Assembly: GCA_025936175.1 (NCBI GenBank)
Contig: JAICTV010000008.1
Span: 1-50,568, forward strand
Direction of reading: 5' to 3'
Origin: Phycisphaerae bacterium
Lineage (GTDB): Bacteria; Planctomycetota; Phycisphaerae; Tepidisphaerales; Tepidisphaeraceae
Length of the DNA stretch: 50,568 nt
Part shown: positions 35,324 to 44,197 of the stretch, in pieces
How the letters are laid out: each line of letters starts with the position of its first letter
How positions within the stretch are numbered: the stretch's first letter is position 1
Notes under the pieces: generated by a model
Databases searched by the model: none
What the model saw: the letters and a program-made list of their open reading frames with translations, nothing else
Told to the model about the DNA's origin: nothing
Translations under genes and position numbers: made by a program

Positions 35324-36336
35324 TTCTTCACCACCCCGACGCCCGGGCGATGCGGGAGCGAGATCTTTGCATTGCGATCGAACTGAATACCGTCGAACGG
35401 ATCGTTCGTGATCAGCAGCGGCGCGTCCAGGTCGAGCCAGTCTGCCAGCCCTGCGAGGTGCGCCATCGCGGTGATGCCCAGCGACGTCTCGATCATGCAC
35501 CCGAGCATCACTTTCATTCCGAGCTCGCGCCCGCGCTTGCAGATCCGCAGCGCCGGCAACACGCCGCCGAGCTTCATCAGCTTGAGGTTGATCCCGCGCA
35601 CGCCCGCGCGGCTGAGCTGCTCGACGTCATCCATCGTCTGCACGGATTCATCCGCGACGATCGGGATCGGCGTGTGCTTCTGCACCTCGCCCATCGCGGC
35701 GATCTGCTCGCGCGGCAGCGGCTGCTCGATCAGTTCGAGGTTAAGCTTCTCGAGCCATTTCAGATTGCGCAGCGCCTCATCGACGGACCATCCGGCGTTG
35801 GCATCGACGACGAGCCGCGCATCCGGCCGCGCTTCGCGCACCGCGCGCACGCGCGATTCATCGTCGTCGCTGCCGAGCTTCAGCTTGATCAGGGGGTAAT
35901 CCGCGATCTGCTTGGCCATCTTCGCCATCGCATCCGGCGTATCGATGCTGATCGTGAAGCACGTCGCCAGGTCTTTCGGCTCCGGCAGATCGAGCAGCCG
36001 ATACATTGGCACGCCTTGCTTCTTGGCGAGCCGATCGAGCAGCGCGATCTCCAGTGCACACCGCGCCGGCGCCGGGCCGTCCGGAATCCACGCGGCGATT
36101 CCGTCGAGAGAATCCGGCAGCGGCTTGTCCTGCTCCGCGGCCCGCTTCCAGCAATCGGTCATCGCCGACGGATCGACGCGATAATAAGGCGGGATCGTCC
36201 CCTCCCCCCAGCCTGCGTCGTTCGCGAGGCGGATCCAAAACGCCTTGCGCTCTTCCGTCGCCCCGTACGACAGGCGGAACGGGTTCCGCAGCTTCAGCGT
36301 CAGCATTTCCCATGTCAGCGAAGGCTTCTCTGCCAT
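35320..36336 (-). CDS. Dipeptide epimerase (L-Ala-D/L-Glu type)
   Basis: A 338-residue enolase-superfamily enzyme that epimerises L-Ala-D-Glu to L-Ala-L-Glu during murein peptide recycling. The catalytic lysines are K151/K153 in LIKLKLG and K252 in NLKLMKLGG. The Mg2+ ligands are D178 (VVDANAGW), E204 (LIEQP) and D229 (VADES). This spacing matches the muconate-lactonizing/YkfB subgroup. It is followed by a coupled NlpC/P60 gene, as ykfB is by ykfC, which supports this substrate over other dipeptides. It is the first gene of a two-gene minus-strand operon. Confidence 0.9.
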   Translation of the reverse strand: MAEKPSLTWEMLTLKLRNPFRLSYGATEERKAFWIRLANDAGWGEGTIPPYYRVDPSAMTDCWKRAAEQDKPLPDSLDGIAAWIPDGPAPARCALEIALLDRLAKKQGVPMYRLLDLPEPKDLATCFTISIDTPDAMAKMAKQIADYPLIKLKLGSDDDESRVRAVREARPDARLVVDANAGWSVDEALRNLKWLEKLNLELIEQPLPREQIAAMGEVQKHTPIPIVADESVQTMDDVEQLSRAGVRGINLKLMKLGGVLPALRICKRGRELGMKVMLGCMIETSLGITAMAHLAGLADWLDLDAPLLITNDPFDGIQFDRNAKISLPHRPGVGVVKK

Positions 36337-36628
36337 TGGTGAAACAGTCTACGCGCCGCGGACGAGGCAACAAACGCGCGCCGATGCCGATTGTTGCCCG
36401 CCGGGCGACAACGCGGAAAACACGTTGCAATCGATGGCGCCGGCCCGCACGACAGAGTCGACGTCCGGGTCGATTATTGATCGCGATCAGATCGGACCCT
36501 CGTTATGCGCGGCAGAGTCACCCTCGCGGGGAACGAATCGTCCTCATAAAACGCGAAAGCCGAAGACTCCAACAACGGTTAACTCATCCGCTGCTCACGC
36601 CGATGCGATGGGTGAAGGAGATGCACTG
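36337..36628. other. Gene-free stretch before the small membrane protein (292 bases)
   Basis: The plus frame from 36245 stays open across it, but its translation is low-complexity and unlike a protein start, so I treat it as non-coding. It must hold the promoters of the two divergent genes. No convincing RNA gene or long repeat is seen. Confidence 0.5.
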
Positions 36629-37024
36629 ATGAGCATCAAGATTCTGAACCGACTCGGCTTCTTCATGGCCCTGGCCGCCTTCGGGCTGGCGTACGCGCTG
36701 CGGCTGCAATGGTCGTGGCTCACCACGGGCATCGTGCTTGCGATCGGTGCGGGCATGTGCCTGGCGCTGGACGTCATGTGGCGCCTCGGCAAGGGCAAGC
36801 GCAAATGGTTCAAGCCCGCCAACGGCGGCTGCGTCTTCTACCTGCCGCTCTGGTTCCTCGCCCTCGCGTGGCTCGGCCTGAGCGGTTACGTGACCTACAT
36901 GGGCCCGATCCCGGCACTGGCCAAAGCCGCGCCGCAGATGACGTGGACCGCCTCCGCGCAAGCGCAGTCGCAGCAATCGCAACAGCAATCGCAGCCCGCC
37001 AAGGCGAAAAGCAGCAGGCACTAA
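36629..37024 (+). CDS. Small membrane protein, unknown function
   Basis: A 131-residue protein with three membrane helices (about 8-25, 29-48 and 67-88) and a Gln/Ser-rich C-terminal tail (QSQQSQQQSQ). ATG 36629 has GGAG about nine bases before it, which I prefer to the in-frame ATG at 36608 and the longer frame. No family is recognised. It stands alone, divergent from the epimerase operon and followed by a 360-base gap with an inverted repeat. Confidence 0.68.
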   Translation: MSIKILNRLGFFMALAAFGLAYALRLQWSWLTTGIVLAIGAGMCLALDVMWRLGKGKRKWFKPANGGCVFYLPLWFLALAWLGLSGYVTYMGPIPALAKAAPQMTWTASAQAQSQQSQQQSQPAKAKSSRH

Positions 37025-37385
37025 GCGGGGCTTCTGTCAAAGCGTTTGCCCGTCAGCGTCGGTGACATCGGAGCCGCTAGGCGCAGCGACATCCTGAGAG
37101 CGTGCCTTGGGAGGGCGCGTGCGAGGAGTTGTCATGCTGAGGTAATCCGAAGCATCTGCGTGCCCGTACCCAGATGCTTCGGAATACCGCAGCATGACAG
37201 CGCGTTCTACCGGCGCGCTGCAGTTGGCGCGAGCATCCGAAGCGTGGGGACATTGAGGAATGCGCGGGCGGAGCGACGCGGCCAGCGGGACGTCGCGACG
37301 TTCCGCGTGCGCGTGTATCCGCCTGCTCCTGGCGATGCCGTTGCCCGGTTACCGACGCCGTTAATTGGTGCTACGCTTGGCCATC
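37025..37385. other. Intergenic region of 361 bases with an inverted repeat
   Basis: It contains the inverted repeat at 37131-37198 and the stretch GACATCCTGAGAG near 37088, a partial match to the same family. TACGCT a few bases before ATG 37386 could be a -10 box. No further gene is seen. Confidence 0.55.
37131..37198. repeat. Inverted repeat of the GTCATGCTGAGG family
   Basis: Arms 37131-37158 and 37171-37198 match at 26 of 28 positions with a 12-base loop. The arm begins GTCATGCTGAGGTAATCCGA and resembles the element at 44058-44141. Confidence 0.8.
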
Positions 37386-37943
37386 ATGACGATCCGCCCC
37401 GCCACGCCCGCCGACGTTCCGACCGTCAGCAAGATGGTCGACAAGATCGCGGAGCTGCACGAGCGCTGGGACTCGGCCCGGTATGACTACAAGCCCAACC
37501 CGGGGCAGATGTATCGTCGCTGGCTCACCGCGCGGTCCACCGATCCAAACAGCGTCTTCCTCGTCGCCGATCACGAGCGGCTGATGGCGGACGTGCCGTT
37601 CCTGGTCGGCTTTCTCGTCGGCACGATCGAAGAGCCGATCCCGATCTATCGCATCGAGAAGTTCGGCTTCATCCACGACCTGTGGGTGGAAGAGGACTAC
37701 CGCCACGAAGGGATCGGCCGGCAGATGACGATGCTGGCGATCGAGCGGTTTCGCGAGTTGGGCTGCGCGCAGGTGCGCCTGGAAACGGCGGCCGCCAACG
37801 AGCCGGCGAGAAAACTCTTCGCTTCCTGTAACTTCCGTCCCGCCAGCATCGAGATGTTGGTAGAATTGGGCCCGCCGCCGGAGGCAATGCCGCCACAGAG
37901 CAGGCGCAGCGATGACGCAACATCAGGCGAACCTCGCCAATGA
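37386..37943 (+). CDS. GNAT-family N-acetyltransferase
   Basis: A 185-residue acetyl-CoA-dependent acyltransferase. The N-terminal β-strand start MTIRPATPAD, the central strands ending IHDLWVEEDYRHEGIGRQM (motif A with R/Q-x-x-G-x-G-type turn EGIGRQ) and the C-terminal RLETAAANEPARKLFASCNFRP are typical. The substrate amine is unknown. I chose ATG 37386, seven codons inside the open frame, since it matches the family start. The end overlaps the next gene by 32 bases, so they are likely cotranscribed. Confidence 0.9.
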   Translation: MTIRPATPADVPTVSKMVDKIAELHERWDSARYDYKPNPGQMYRRWLTARSTDPNSVFLVADHERLMADVPFLVGFLVGTIEEPIPIYRIEKFGFIHDLWVEEDYRHEGIGRQMTMLAIERFRELGCAQVRLETAAANEPARKLFASCNFRPASIEMLVELGPPPEAMPPQSRRSDDATSGEPRQ

Positions 37944-38766
37944 CCGCCGGACCTTCTGGCCGCGCAGCGGGCCGGCCATCTCGTTCGCGCCGGACTTGGG
38001 CGACGACCGGCCCTGCGAGAACTGCGGCTACAACCTCCGGGGATTGCACTTCAGTTCCGCCTGCCCAGAGTGCGGCGCGATGTGGGGCATCAACGCCGCC
38101 GACGCTGAGCCGATCGCGTGGAACGAAGATGCGACCGTCGGCAGCTTCTTCTCGACCGCGATGATGGTGCTGACGGGCGGCCGCGATCTCGCCGCTCAGG
38201 TCTGGACGCGCGATACGCTCTGGCTCGGGCTCGCCAAGCGCTTTCGACGAATCAACGTAACCGTCGGCACCATCGCGCTCACGCCGGTCATCGTCGCCGT
38301 GCAGGCGGCGTTCATCGGCTGGAACGCGGCGCTGCTCTGCGTCCCGCTCGACGTGCTCTGCGTGCTCTGGTGGAACATCTGGCTGACCGCGCAGCCGGCG
38401 ATGTTTCTGAAGGACAAAGGTTCGCCGACGCCGTCGAAGCGGGCGGCGGTGCTCGCCTCGTACCTTTCCGCGGCGTTGCTGCTTTCGCCGCTGCACCTGC
38501 TGATCCTCGCGATCCCGCTGCGGTTCTCCGACGCTGATGCGGTCAACCTCACGATCACGCTTCACCTTCCGCTGCTGTTCATCCAGATGCTCATCGTGTG
38601 CGCGGCGGAATCGGCGCTGTTCTGGCAGCTCGTCGATCTGCCGAGGGGAGTCGCATTCGTCACCACGCTGCTCGCGAAGCTGATCCACTCGTTCTACGCG
38701 GCGGCGTGCCTCGTCGCGGTGCCGGCGATCGCCGCCAACATGGCGAGAAGCGCGCTCGGCGGGTAG
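37912..38766 (+). CDS. Zinc-ribbon membrane protein
   Basis: A 284-residue protein with an N-terminal zinc ribbon (CENCGYNLRGL...CPECG) near residues 37-56, and about five hydrophobic helices in the C-terminal two-thirds. It shares the CxxCGYxLxGL pattern with the gene at 31464 and a similar overall layout, so the two are probable paralogues. It overlaps the GNAT gene by 32 bases and precedes a sugar kinase gene by 13 bases. Function unknown; the ribbon may bind zinc or mediate protein contact on the cytoplasmic side. Confidence 0.8.
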   Translation: MTQHQANLANDRRTFWPRSGPAISFAPDLGDDRPCENCGYNLRGLHFSSACPECGAMWGINAADAEPIAWNEDATVGSFFSTAMMVLTGGRDLAAQVWTRDTLWLGLAKRFRRINVTVGTIALTPVIVAVQAAFIGWNAALLCVPLDVLCVLWWNIWLTAQPAMFLKDKGSPTPSKRAAVLASYLSAALLLSPLHLLILAIPLRFSDADAVNLTITLHLPLLFIQMLIVCAAESALFWQLVDLPRGVAFVTTLLAKLIHSFYAAACLVAVPAIAANMARSALGG

Positions 38767-38779
38767 TTTCACCCTCGCC

Positions 38780-39709
38780 GTGATTCTCTGCATCGGGACA
38801 ACGCCGGTCCTGCAGCGCACTTTTACCTTGGCGCGGCTCAACCTCGACCAGGTCAACCGCGCGATCTCCACCGACGAGTACGCGTCCGGCAAGTCCATCA
38901 ACGTCGCGCGCGTCCTGCATACGCTCGGCGAAGAGGTGATCGCGACGGGTTTCCTCGGCGGGGACAGCGGACGCTTTATCCGGGACGAGCTCAGCGGCGG
39001 CGGTCTGGCGACGGATTTCATCACCGTCGAGCCGAAAACCCGCACTTGCATCACCGTGATCGATCAGTCCGCGAGCACGGTGACGGAACTGGTCGAGGAA
39101 TCGCGCGAAATCGAAAAGCCGGCGTGGTCAAAGCTGCGATCACGCATCGCGGAACTGCTGCCCAAGGCAAAAGTGATGGTCCTCTCCGGCTCACTGACGC
39201 CGAACGCGCCGGTGGACTTCTATTGCTGGTGCGCCAACCGCGCGACCGACTCCGCGATCAACACCGTCATTGACGCCAGCGGCGAGCCGCTCCGCCGCGC
39301 GCTCGCCGCGCGGCCGCTGATCGTCAAGCCGAACCGCGCCGAGCTGGCGAAAACGCTCGACACGCCGATCGAATCCGATGCCGCGCTGCGCGATGCGATC
39401 AAGCAGCTCATCGATCTCGGACCGCACTGGGCCGTGATTACCGAAGGCAAGGCCGGCGCGATCGTCTCGAACGCAAGCCAGTTCTGGCGTGTCCGTTCGC
39501 CGAAGGTCGAGGCGGTCAATCCGATCGGGTCGGGGGATTCGCTCGCCGCGGGATTGGCCTCCGCAATCTCGCGCGGCCAGCGCATGCCCGACGCGTGCAC
39601 GCTCGCCGTCGCCTGCGGCGCCGCCAACGCGATGACGGCCCGTGCCGGAACCGTTCGGCCCGACGACGTCGCGGAGCTGCTCGAGAAGACTACAATCGAC
39701 CCGTGGTAA
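38780..39709 (+). CDS. PfkB-family sugar kinase (1-phosphofructokinase type)
   Basis: A 309-residue ribokinase-fold kinase. The substrate region ASGKSINVARVLHTLGEEV and GFLGGDSG are characteristic of the 1-phosphofructokinase/tagatose-6-phosphate kinase branch. The catalytic base is D253 in NPIGSGDSLAAG. It would phosphorylate a hexose phosphate with ATP. The start is GTG 38780, 13 bases after the zinc-ribbon gene. No phosphotransferase-system genes are nearby, so fructose-1-phosphate is not a supported substrate; the specific sugar is unknown. Confidence 0.9.
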   Translation: MILCIGTTPVLQRTFTLARLNLDQVNRAISTDEYASGKSINVARVLHTLGEEVIATGFLGGDSGRFIRDELSGGGLATDFITVEPKTRTCITVIDQSASTVTELVEESREIEKPAWSKLRSRIAELLPKAKVMVLSGSLTPNAPVDFYCWCANRATDSAINTVIDASGEPLRRALAARPLIVKPNRAELAKTLDTPIESDAALRDAIKQLIDLGPHWAVITEGKAGAIVSNASQFWRVRSPKVEAVNPIGSGDSLAAGLASAISRGQRMPDACTLAVACGAANAMTARAGTVRPDDVAELLEKTTIDPW

Positions 39710-39735
39710 CGGCGCAACGCCACCGGGGGACGCTG

Positions 39736-41040
39736 ATGATCAAGCGACGGTCATTCTTCGCGATCGTTTTGCTCGTCGCGTCGCCGCTCGCGCTCGCGAC
39801 CGACATCGAAGGCGTCCAACCCGCCGCGCTCGATCAGCCGCGCGTGCACATGCACCTCCGCCGCGATCCGCACGGTCAACCGCTCAGCGCGAAAGCGATG
39901 GGCGAATCGACGATCAACGTCCAGGCGTTCCTCGACACCGGCGCGAGCGGGATTCTCTTGAGCAAGACGACCGCCGACGGCCTCGGCGTGAAGCGCGAAA
40001 CCGCCGGCAAGGACGACGTGACGTTCACCGACGTCGGCGTCGGTGGCGGCGATCGGTTCAACGTCTCCGACCCGCTCTATGTCTACCTTGCCCCGTTCGG
40101 CAAGAACGGCGAGCCACAATCAGCCGACCTCTATCCGATCTCGCTCGGCCCCGTCCGCGCGCAGATCGGCGCATCTGCCGGACTGCTCGACATGCTCACC
40201 GGCGGGCTCGACGTCGTCGGCATGCCCGCGATCAAAGGCCACGTCATCGTCGTGGACCCTAAGCCCGTCGATCATTTCGATGACACGATGCGCGCCGGGC
40301 TCTTCGACGCGCGCGACAAGGCGAAGATGCCGAAATGCGACCGGCACGTGAAGCTGAGCTTCGCATCGTTCCAGCGCTTCACGACGCTGGAACCCGCGAC
40401 CGCGCAGTGGCCCACTCTCGCGGACAACCCGTTCATCGGGCCGAATCCGACGCTCGCAAACGCGCCGCCGGTTCCGGCCGTCACTGTCACTCACAACGGC
40501 AAGCAATCGACGGGAAGCTGGCTCCTCGACACCGGCGCTGCCGCCTCGATGATTTCGAAGAAGCAGGCGGAAAAACTGGGCATCACCTACGTCGAAGGCA
40601 CTGAAGGCACCGGCTCGCCTAAGCTCAACGGCGTTCCCGACGATCGGCAATTCACGTTCACCGTCGGCGGCGTCGGCGGGTCGAAAAAGTCCGCCGGCTT
40701 CTTCATCGATTCCCTCGCGCTGCCAACGCAGGAGAAGGACCCGATCGTCTACCGCGGCGCGCCCGTGCTCGTCTCCGACATCACCGTCGAAGATCCCAAG
40801 ACCCACGAAAAGATCACCCTCGACGGCGTCTTTGGCATGAACTTCCTTGTCGCCACCGCCAACGTCCAGGAATCCGGCCTGATGCCGGACATCAATCACA
40901 TGACCGCGGGGGCGTACGAGTGGATCGTGATCGACGCACCGGCGGCGACGCTCGGGCTCAAGCTCAAGCGCGAGTTCGAGAAGCCGGGCGATCGGATCGA
41001 GATCAAGCCATCGTCACCAAGAGCTGCGCCCAAGCGCTGA
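39736..41040 (+). CDS. Exported protein with two retropepsin-like aspartic protease domains
   Basis: A 434-residue protein with a signal peptide (basic start, hydrophobic core, cleavage near ALA-T about residues 19-22). Two domains each carry the aspartic protease motif: D67 in AFLDTGASGILLS and D265 in WLLDTGAAASMIS. Retropepsins normally need two chains, one Asp each; here both could lie in one chain and form a pepsin-like site. An insert of ~100 residues separates the halves. ATG 39736 is preceded by GGGGGA; the longer frame overlaps the kinase gene and is rejected. Substrate unknown. Confidence 0.82.
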   Translation: MIKRRSFFAIVLLVASPLALATDIEGVQPAALDQPRVHMHLRRDPHGQPLSAKAMGESTINVQAFLDTGASGILLSKTTADGLGVKRETAGKDDVTFTDVGVGGGDRFNVSDPLYVYLAPFGKNGEPQSADLYPISLGPVRAQIGASAGLLDMLTGGLDVVGMPAIKGHVIVVDPKPVDHFDDTMRAGLFDARDKAKMPKCDRHVKLSFASFQRFTTLEPATAQWPTLADNPFIGPNPTLANAPPVPAVTVTHNGKQSTGSWLLDTGAAASMISKKQAEKLGITYVEGTEGTGSPKLNGVPDDRQFTFTVGGVGGSKKSAGFFIDSLALPTQEKDPIVYRGAPVLVSDITVEDPKTHEKITLDGVFGMNFLVATANVQESGLMPDINHMTAGAYEWIVIDAPAATLGLKLKREFEKPGDRIEIKPSSPRAAPKR

Positions 41041-41046
41041 ACGGCG

Positions 41047-42891
41047 TCACGCTGTGACAAACGCCACTTCTTCGAACACATCAGCGGGCGCGAGGGCGAA
41101 ACTGATCTCCACCGGATTCCTCCCTGCCGCACGCAAGTCGAACGCGGCGATCACCATCTTTTCGGACCTGGCCAAATCGTCGAGCCGCTGCGAAGAACCT
41201 TCGAGATCAGACGGCCCGAGCGGACGAGACATCGTCCCGTCGGGTTCGAAACGCACGGCCTCGGCTTCGCCGGCGGTGTCGCTGTAGTTGACCGCGATCA
41301 CCGGCGCGCCCGCCGCCTTGGCCAGATCGGCGTGGAATGCGTCATCCTTCCGCGGGTCATCAAAACGCTTCTTCGCCGGCGCGAGTTGCAGCACGTTGCA
41401 CCACGCCATCTCCTTCGCCCGCGCGACGACGTACGCGCGCTTGCCGGGCTTGAACGATTTGCCGTACGCGTCCGGCGTGACGCTTCCGCCGATGAGCTTT
41501 GCGATCGCCGCCGCCGTGGTCGCGGCGTCCGTCTTGATCAAGACCTCTTCGAAGTCCTCCCACGTGTGCACTTTCGCTTCCAGCGGACGCACCGGGGCCT
41601 TGTCCGCGCCGATCGACTGGAGGTACTTCATCAGCGGCTTGCTCCGCGCCCAGTCGGCGGCCTCGTAGGCGTTGAGCGCCGGCAGATCTTCGGCACGATC
41701 CTTCAGATCGCGCGCGAACAGGTCGGCGCCCGCTTCGATCAGCCGTTTGGCGACCTCCAGATGACCGCGCTCGCACGCGCGGATCAGCGGCGTGGTCCAC
41801 ACGTCGTACTTGTTCACCTCCGCGCCGGATTTGACGAGCAGATCAACCAGCGGAAGATCGCCCGCGTAAGCGGCGGCGGTAAGCGGCGTGCTGTGGTTGT
41901 GGTGCGGCATGACGCGGTTGATGTCGGCGCCGTCGGCGATCGCCGCGCGGGCGACTTCCAGTTCGCCCTTGTTGACGAAGAAAAGACGGACCGTCGCGTC
42001 GTCGCCGCGTGCGCCGGCGCCGGACAGCAGCTCGACGATCCGCGGATTTTCCGCGCGCCGGATGCGTCGCGTCTCGCAGCGGTAGTGATCGAGAGCGTCG
42101 TTGCCGAAGTTGTCCTTCGCCGTGGCGTCGGCGCCGTGCTCGAGCAGCAGGCGCAGCAGCGCTTCGCCGCCGTGCGGCGCGTGCTGCGTGACGTCGCCGA
42201 TGGTCAGCGTGTCGCCGCCGGCTTGGCCGCGGCTTTCCTGCAGCTTCCTGAAGTTCTCCAGGTCACGATCGCGTTCGCTGGCGGCGTCGGCCAGTCGCAT
42301 GAGCGGCGTGCGGCCCCAACTGTCACGCGCGTTCACGTCCACGCGGCGCTCGATCATGGCGGCGATCACGTCGAACGCGCCTGTCGTAACCAGGCCGTGA
42401 AGCGCGGGCACGGCGCTCGCGCCGGTGGTGAACGTCTCGGTGGCGTTGAGATCCACGCCCGCGTCGGCCAGCGCGTGGATCGCCGCCGGGTTACGTGAAT
42501 AGCCGCACGAGCGGATCACCGTCCCGCTGACGTGCGGCCTGTAACGCTCGAGAATGTACTTCAACAGATCGAGCGGCCCGTTGCGTCCAATCCCCAGGAG
42601 CGTGCTCTCCATCACGTCGTCGGGCACGGCCTTCCGCTCGATGAGAAGATCCATCACCGCGCGATGGTTCTTTCTCGCCGCGACTTCGAACGGATGCGAC
42701 CCCTTATCGCCGGTCGCTTTCGCGCCGGCATCGAGCAACACCGCCAGCGCGCGCTGCGCGCCCGCTTCGACGGCGCGCTGCACCGGCGTTTTGCCGTCGA
42801 TCTTCTTGTTGTGACTCTTCGAGCCCTCGATCGCGCGCTTCACCGACTCCGCGTCGTCCGCTTCGATCGCCGCCACCAGTGCATCTTCCAT
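41047..42891 (-). CDS. Ankyrin-repeat protein with unrecognised C-terminal domain
   Basis: A 614-residue cytoplasmic-type protein without signal peptide. Residues ~1-430 contain about ten ankyrin-like repeats (for example GRTPLMRLADAAS, STPLTAAAYAGDLPLVDLLVKSGAEVN and TTPLIRACERGHLEVAKRLIEAGAD). Residues ~450-614 form a mixed α/β domain (VHTWEDFEEVLIK, KRAYVVARAKEMAWCNVLQL) that I do not recognise. The start is ATG 42891; the open frame above it, to 43728, lies inside the oxidoreductase gene. It follows that gene by 8 bases and is likely cotranscribed. It is probably a protein-interaction scaffold. Confidence 0.85.
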   Translation of the reverse strand: MEDALVAAIEADDAESVKRAIEGSKSHNKKIDGKTPVQRAVEAGAQRALAVLLDAGAKATGDKGSHPFEVAARKNHRAVMDLLIERKAVPDDVMESTLLGIGRNGPLDLLKYILERYRPHVSGTVIRSCGYSRNPAAIHALADAGVDLNATETFTTGASAVPALHGLVTTGAFDVIAAMIERRVDVNARDSWGRTPLMRLADAASERDRDLENFRKLQESRGQAGGDTLTIGDVTQHAPHGGEALLRLLLEHGADATAKDNFGNDALDHYRCETRRIRRAENPRIVELLSGAGARGDDATVRLFFVNKGELEVARAAIADGADINRVMPHHNHSTPLTAAAYAGDLPLVDLLVKSGAEVNKYDVWTTPLIRACERGHLEVAKRLIEAGADLFARDLKDRAEDLPALNAYEAADWARSKPLMKYLQSIGADKAPVRPLEAKVHTWEDFEEVLIKTDAATTAAAIAKLIGGSVTPDAYGKSFKPGKRAYVVARAKEMAWCNVLQLAPAKKRFDDPRKDDAFHADLAKAAGAPVIAVNYSDTAGEAEAVRFEPDGTMSRPLGPSDLEGSSQRLDDLARSEKMVIAAFDLRAAGRNPVEISFALAPADVFEEVAFVTA

Positions 42892-42899
42892 GCCCTTCC

Positions 42900-43952
42900 T
42901 TATTCGATACCGACTTCCCGCCCCTTCTCCGCGCTCGCGTACACGCCGTCGAGCATCTTCTGCACCAGCAGCCCGTGTTCGCCGGGCGCTTCGTTCTTTC
43001 TGCCCTCGCGGCAGACGTCGACGAAATGCTTCATCTTGTATTCGAACACGTCCCACTTTCCGAGCCAGCCCGGCGTCATGTTCATCTGGTAGCCGCCGTG
43101 ATCGGTGAAGATCTGGCTCGTGTCCCAGACGGCGCCGCCCTTCTCGCCCATCAGCGTGACGTTGAAGATGTCCTTCTCGATGTGCGCCACGAAGGAGGAT
43201 TCGATGACGAGGATCGTGCCGTTGTCGAAGCGGATCATCGCGCACGCTAAATCTTCGACGTTGTAGGTTTGATAATCCCAGCCGGGCCAGACGGACGCGA
43301 CTTCGGAAGGTTTGTTGCCCATGTATGTCCACGCGCCGCCGCTGGCGGTGACCGGCCGCGGCGAGCCGATCATGTAGTGCGCGGTTTCCAAAATGTGTAC
43401 GCCGATGTCGATCATCGGCCCGCCGCCCTGCAGTTCCTTTCGTCCGAACACGCCCCAGTTGGGGATCCCGCGCCGGCGAAGGGCCTGCGCGCGGACGTAA
43501 AGAATTCTGCCGAAGGAGTTGGCGGCGATCTGGTCGCGGATCAGCTTCGTCTTGGCGTCGAAGCGATGCTGGAAGCCGACGATGATCTGCTTCCCGTTGC
43601 GCTTGGCGGCGTCGAGCATCTTCTGTGCCTCGGCGGAGCTCATCGCCATCGGCTTTTCGACCATGACGTGCTTGCCCGCGTCGAGCGCGGCGATCGTGTT
43701 TTCCGCGTGCAACCCGTTGGGCGTGCAAACATCGACCGCCTGGCAGTCCGCGGGGAGCTCGCGAAGCATCTGCTTGTAATCGGTGTACTGCTCCACATCG
43801 GGATACTCTTCGTTCAGCCGCTTGAGCGACATCTCGCTGACATCCGCGGCGGCGCAGATGTCCACCTTCTCCAGCGTCTTGAGGTATTTCATGTGCGTGC
43901 GGGCGATCCCGCCGCCACCGATGAACGCGACTTTGAAAACTGGCTTGCTCAC
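42900..43952 (-). CDS. Gfo/Idh/MocA-family oxidoreductase
   Basis: A 350-residue NAD(P)-dependent sugar oxidoreductase. The Rossmann motif FIGGGGIARTHMKYL is at the N-terminus and the conserved EKPMAMS (K100) is at the active site. The C-terminal half has the family's α/β substrate domain with TASGGAWTYMG and DHGGYQMNM. The family oxidises or epimerises sugars, inositols or related compounds, and is especially numerous in planctomycetes; the substrate cannot be assigned. It is the first gene of a two-gene unit with the ankyrin protein. Confidence 0.93.
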   Translation of the reverse strand: MSKPVFKVAFIGGGGIARTHMKYLKTLEKVDICAAADVSEMSLKRLNEEYPDVEQYTDYKQMLRELPADCQAVDVCTPNGLHAENTIAALDAGKHVMVEKPMAMSSAEAQKMLDAAKRNGKQIIVGFQHRFDAKTKLIRDQIAANSFGRILYVRAQALRRRGIPNWGVFGRKELQGGGPMIDIGVHILETAHYMIGSPRPVTASGGAWTYMGNKPSEVASVWPGWDYQTYNVEDLACAMIRFDNGTILVIESSFVAHIEKDIFNVTLMGEKGGAVWDTSQIFTDHGGYQMNMTPGWLGKWDVFEYKMKHFVDVCREGRKNEAPGEHGLLVQKMLDGVYASAEKGREVGIE

Positions 43953-44057
43953 GATCTCAAACTCCTTTGGTCTTCATCGAAGCGCGCCATGTTAGGAATC
44001 GCTTCGTCCGCTGCAAACGGCGCATTTCCTCGTCCGCTGGTGCAGTCCGAGGAGCAT

Positions 44058-44141
44058 GTCATCCTGAGCGGTACTCCGCGAAGGATCTCGAAATCGAACG
44101 GTGTTTGTGTGCCGAGATCCCTCGGAATACCTCGGGATGAC
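44058..44141. repeat. Inverted repeat of the GTCATCCTGAGC family
   Basis: Arms 44058-44090 and 44113-44141 are imperfectly inverted (GTCATCC and GGATCTCG ends match), with a four-base length difference. It fills the gap between the oxidoreductase gene and the operon at 44198. Confidence 0.65.
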
Positions 44142-44182
44142 AAATGCCGCCGGCGTGAGGGCGTTCAGTCCACTGAGCATGT

Positions 44183-44188
44183 TAGAAT
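44183..44188 (+). promoter_or_regulatory. -10-like TAGAAT before the Lgt-like operon
   Basis: TAGAAT ends 9 bases before ATG 44198. No Shine-Dalgarno sequence is visible, which fits a leaderless start for the six-gene operon. Confidence 0.45.
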
Positions 44189-44197
44189 CCCCCGCCC

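Noticed and set aside
36245..36628. Upstream coding extension of the small membrane protein
   Set aside because: Low-complexity translation, no conserved start, and a better Shine-Dalgarno sequence at 36629.
42892..43728. Upstream extension of the ankyrin frame
   Set aside because: It runs inside the Gfo/Idh gene in another frame; ATG 42891 gives a normal ankyrin start.
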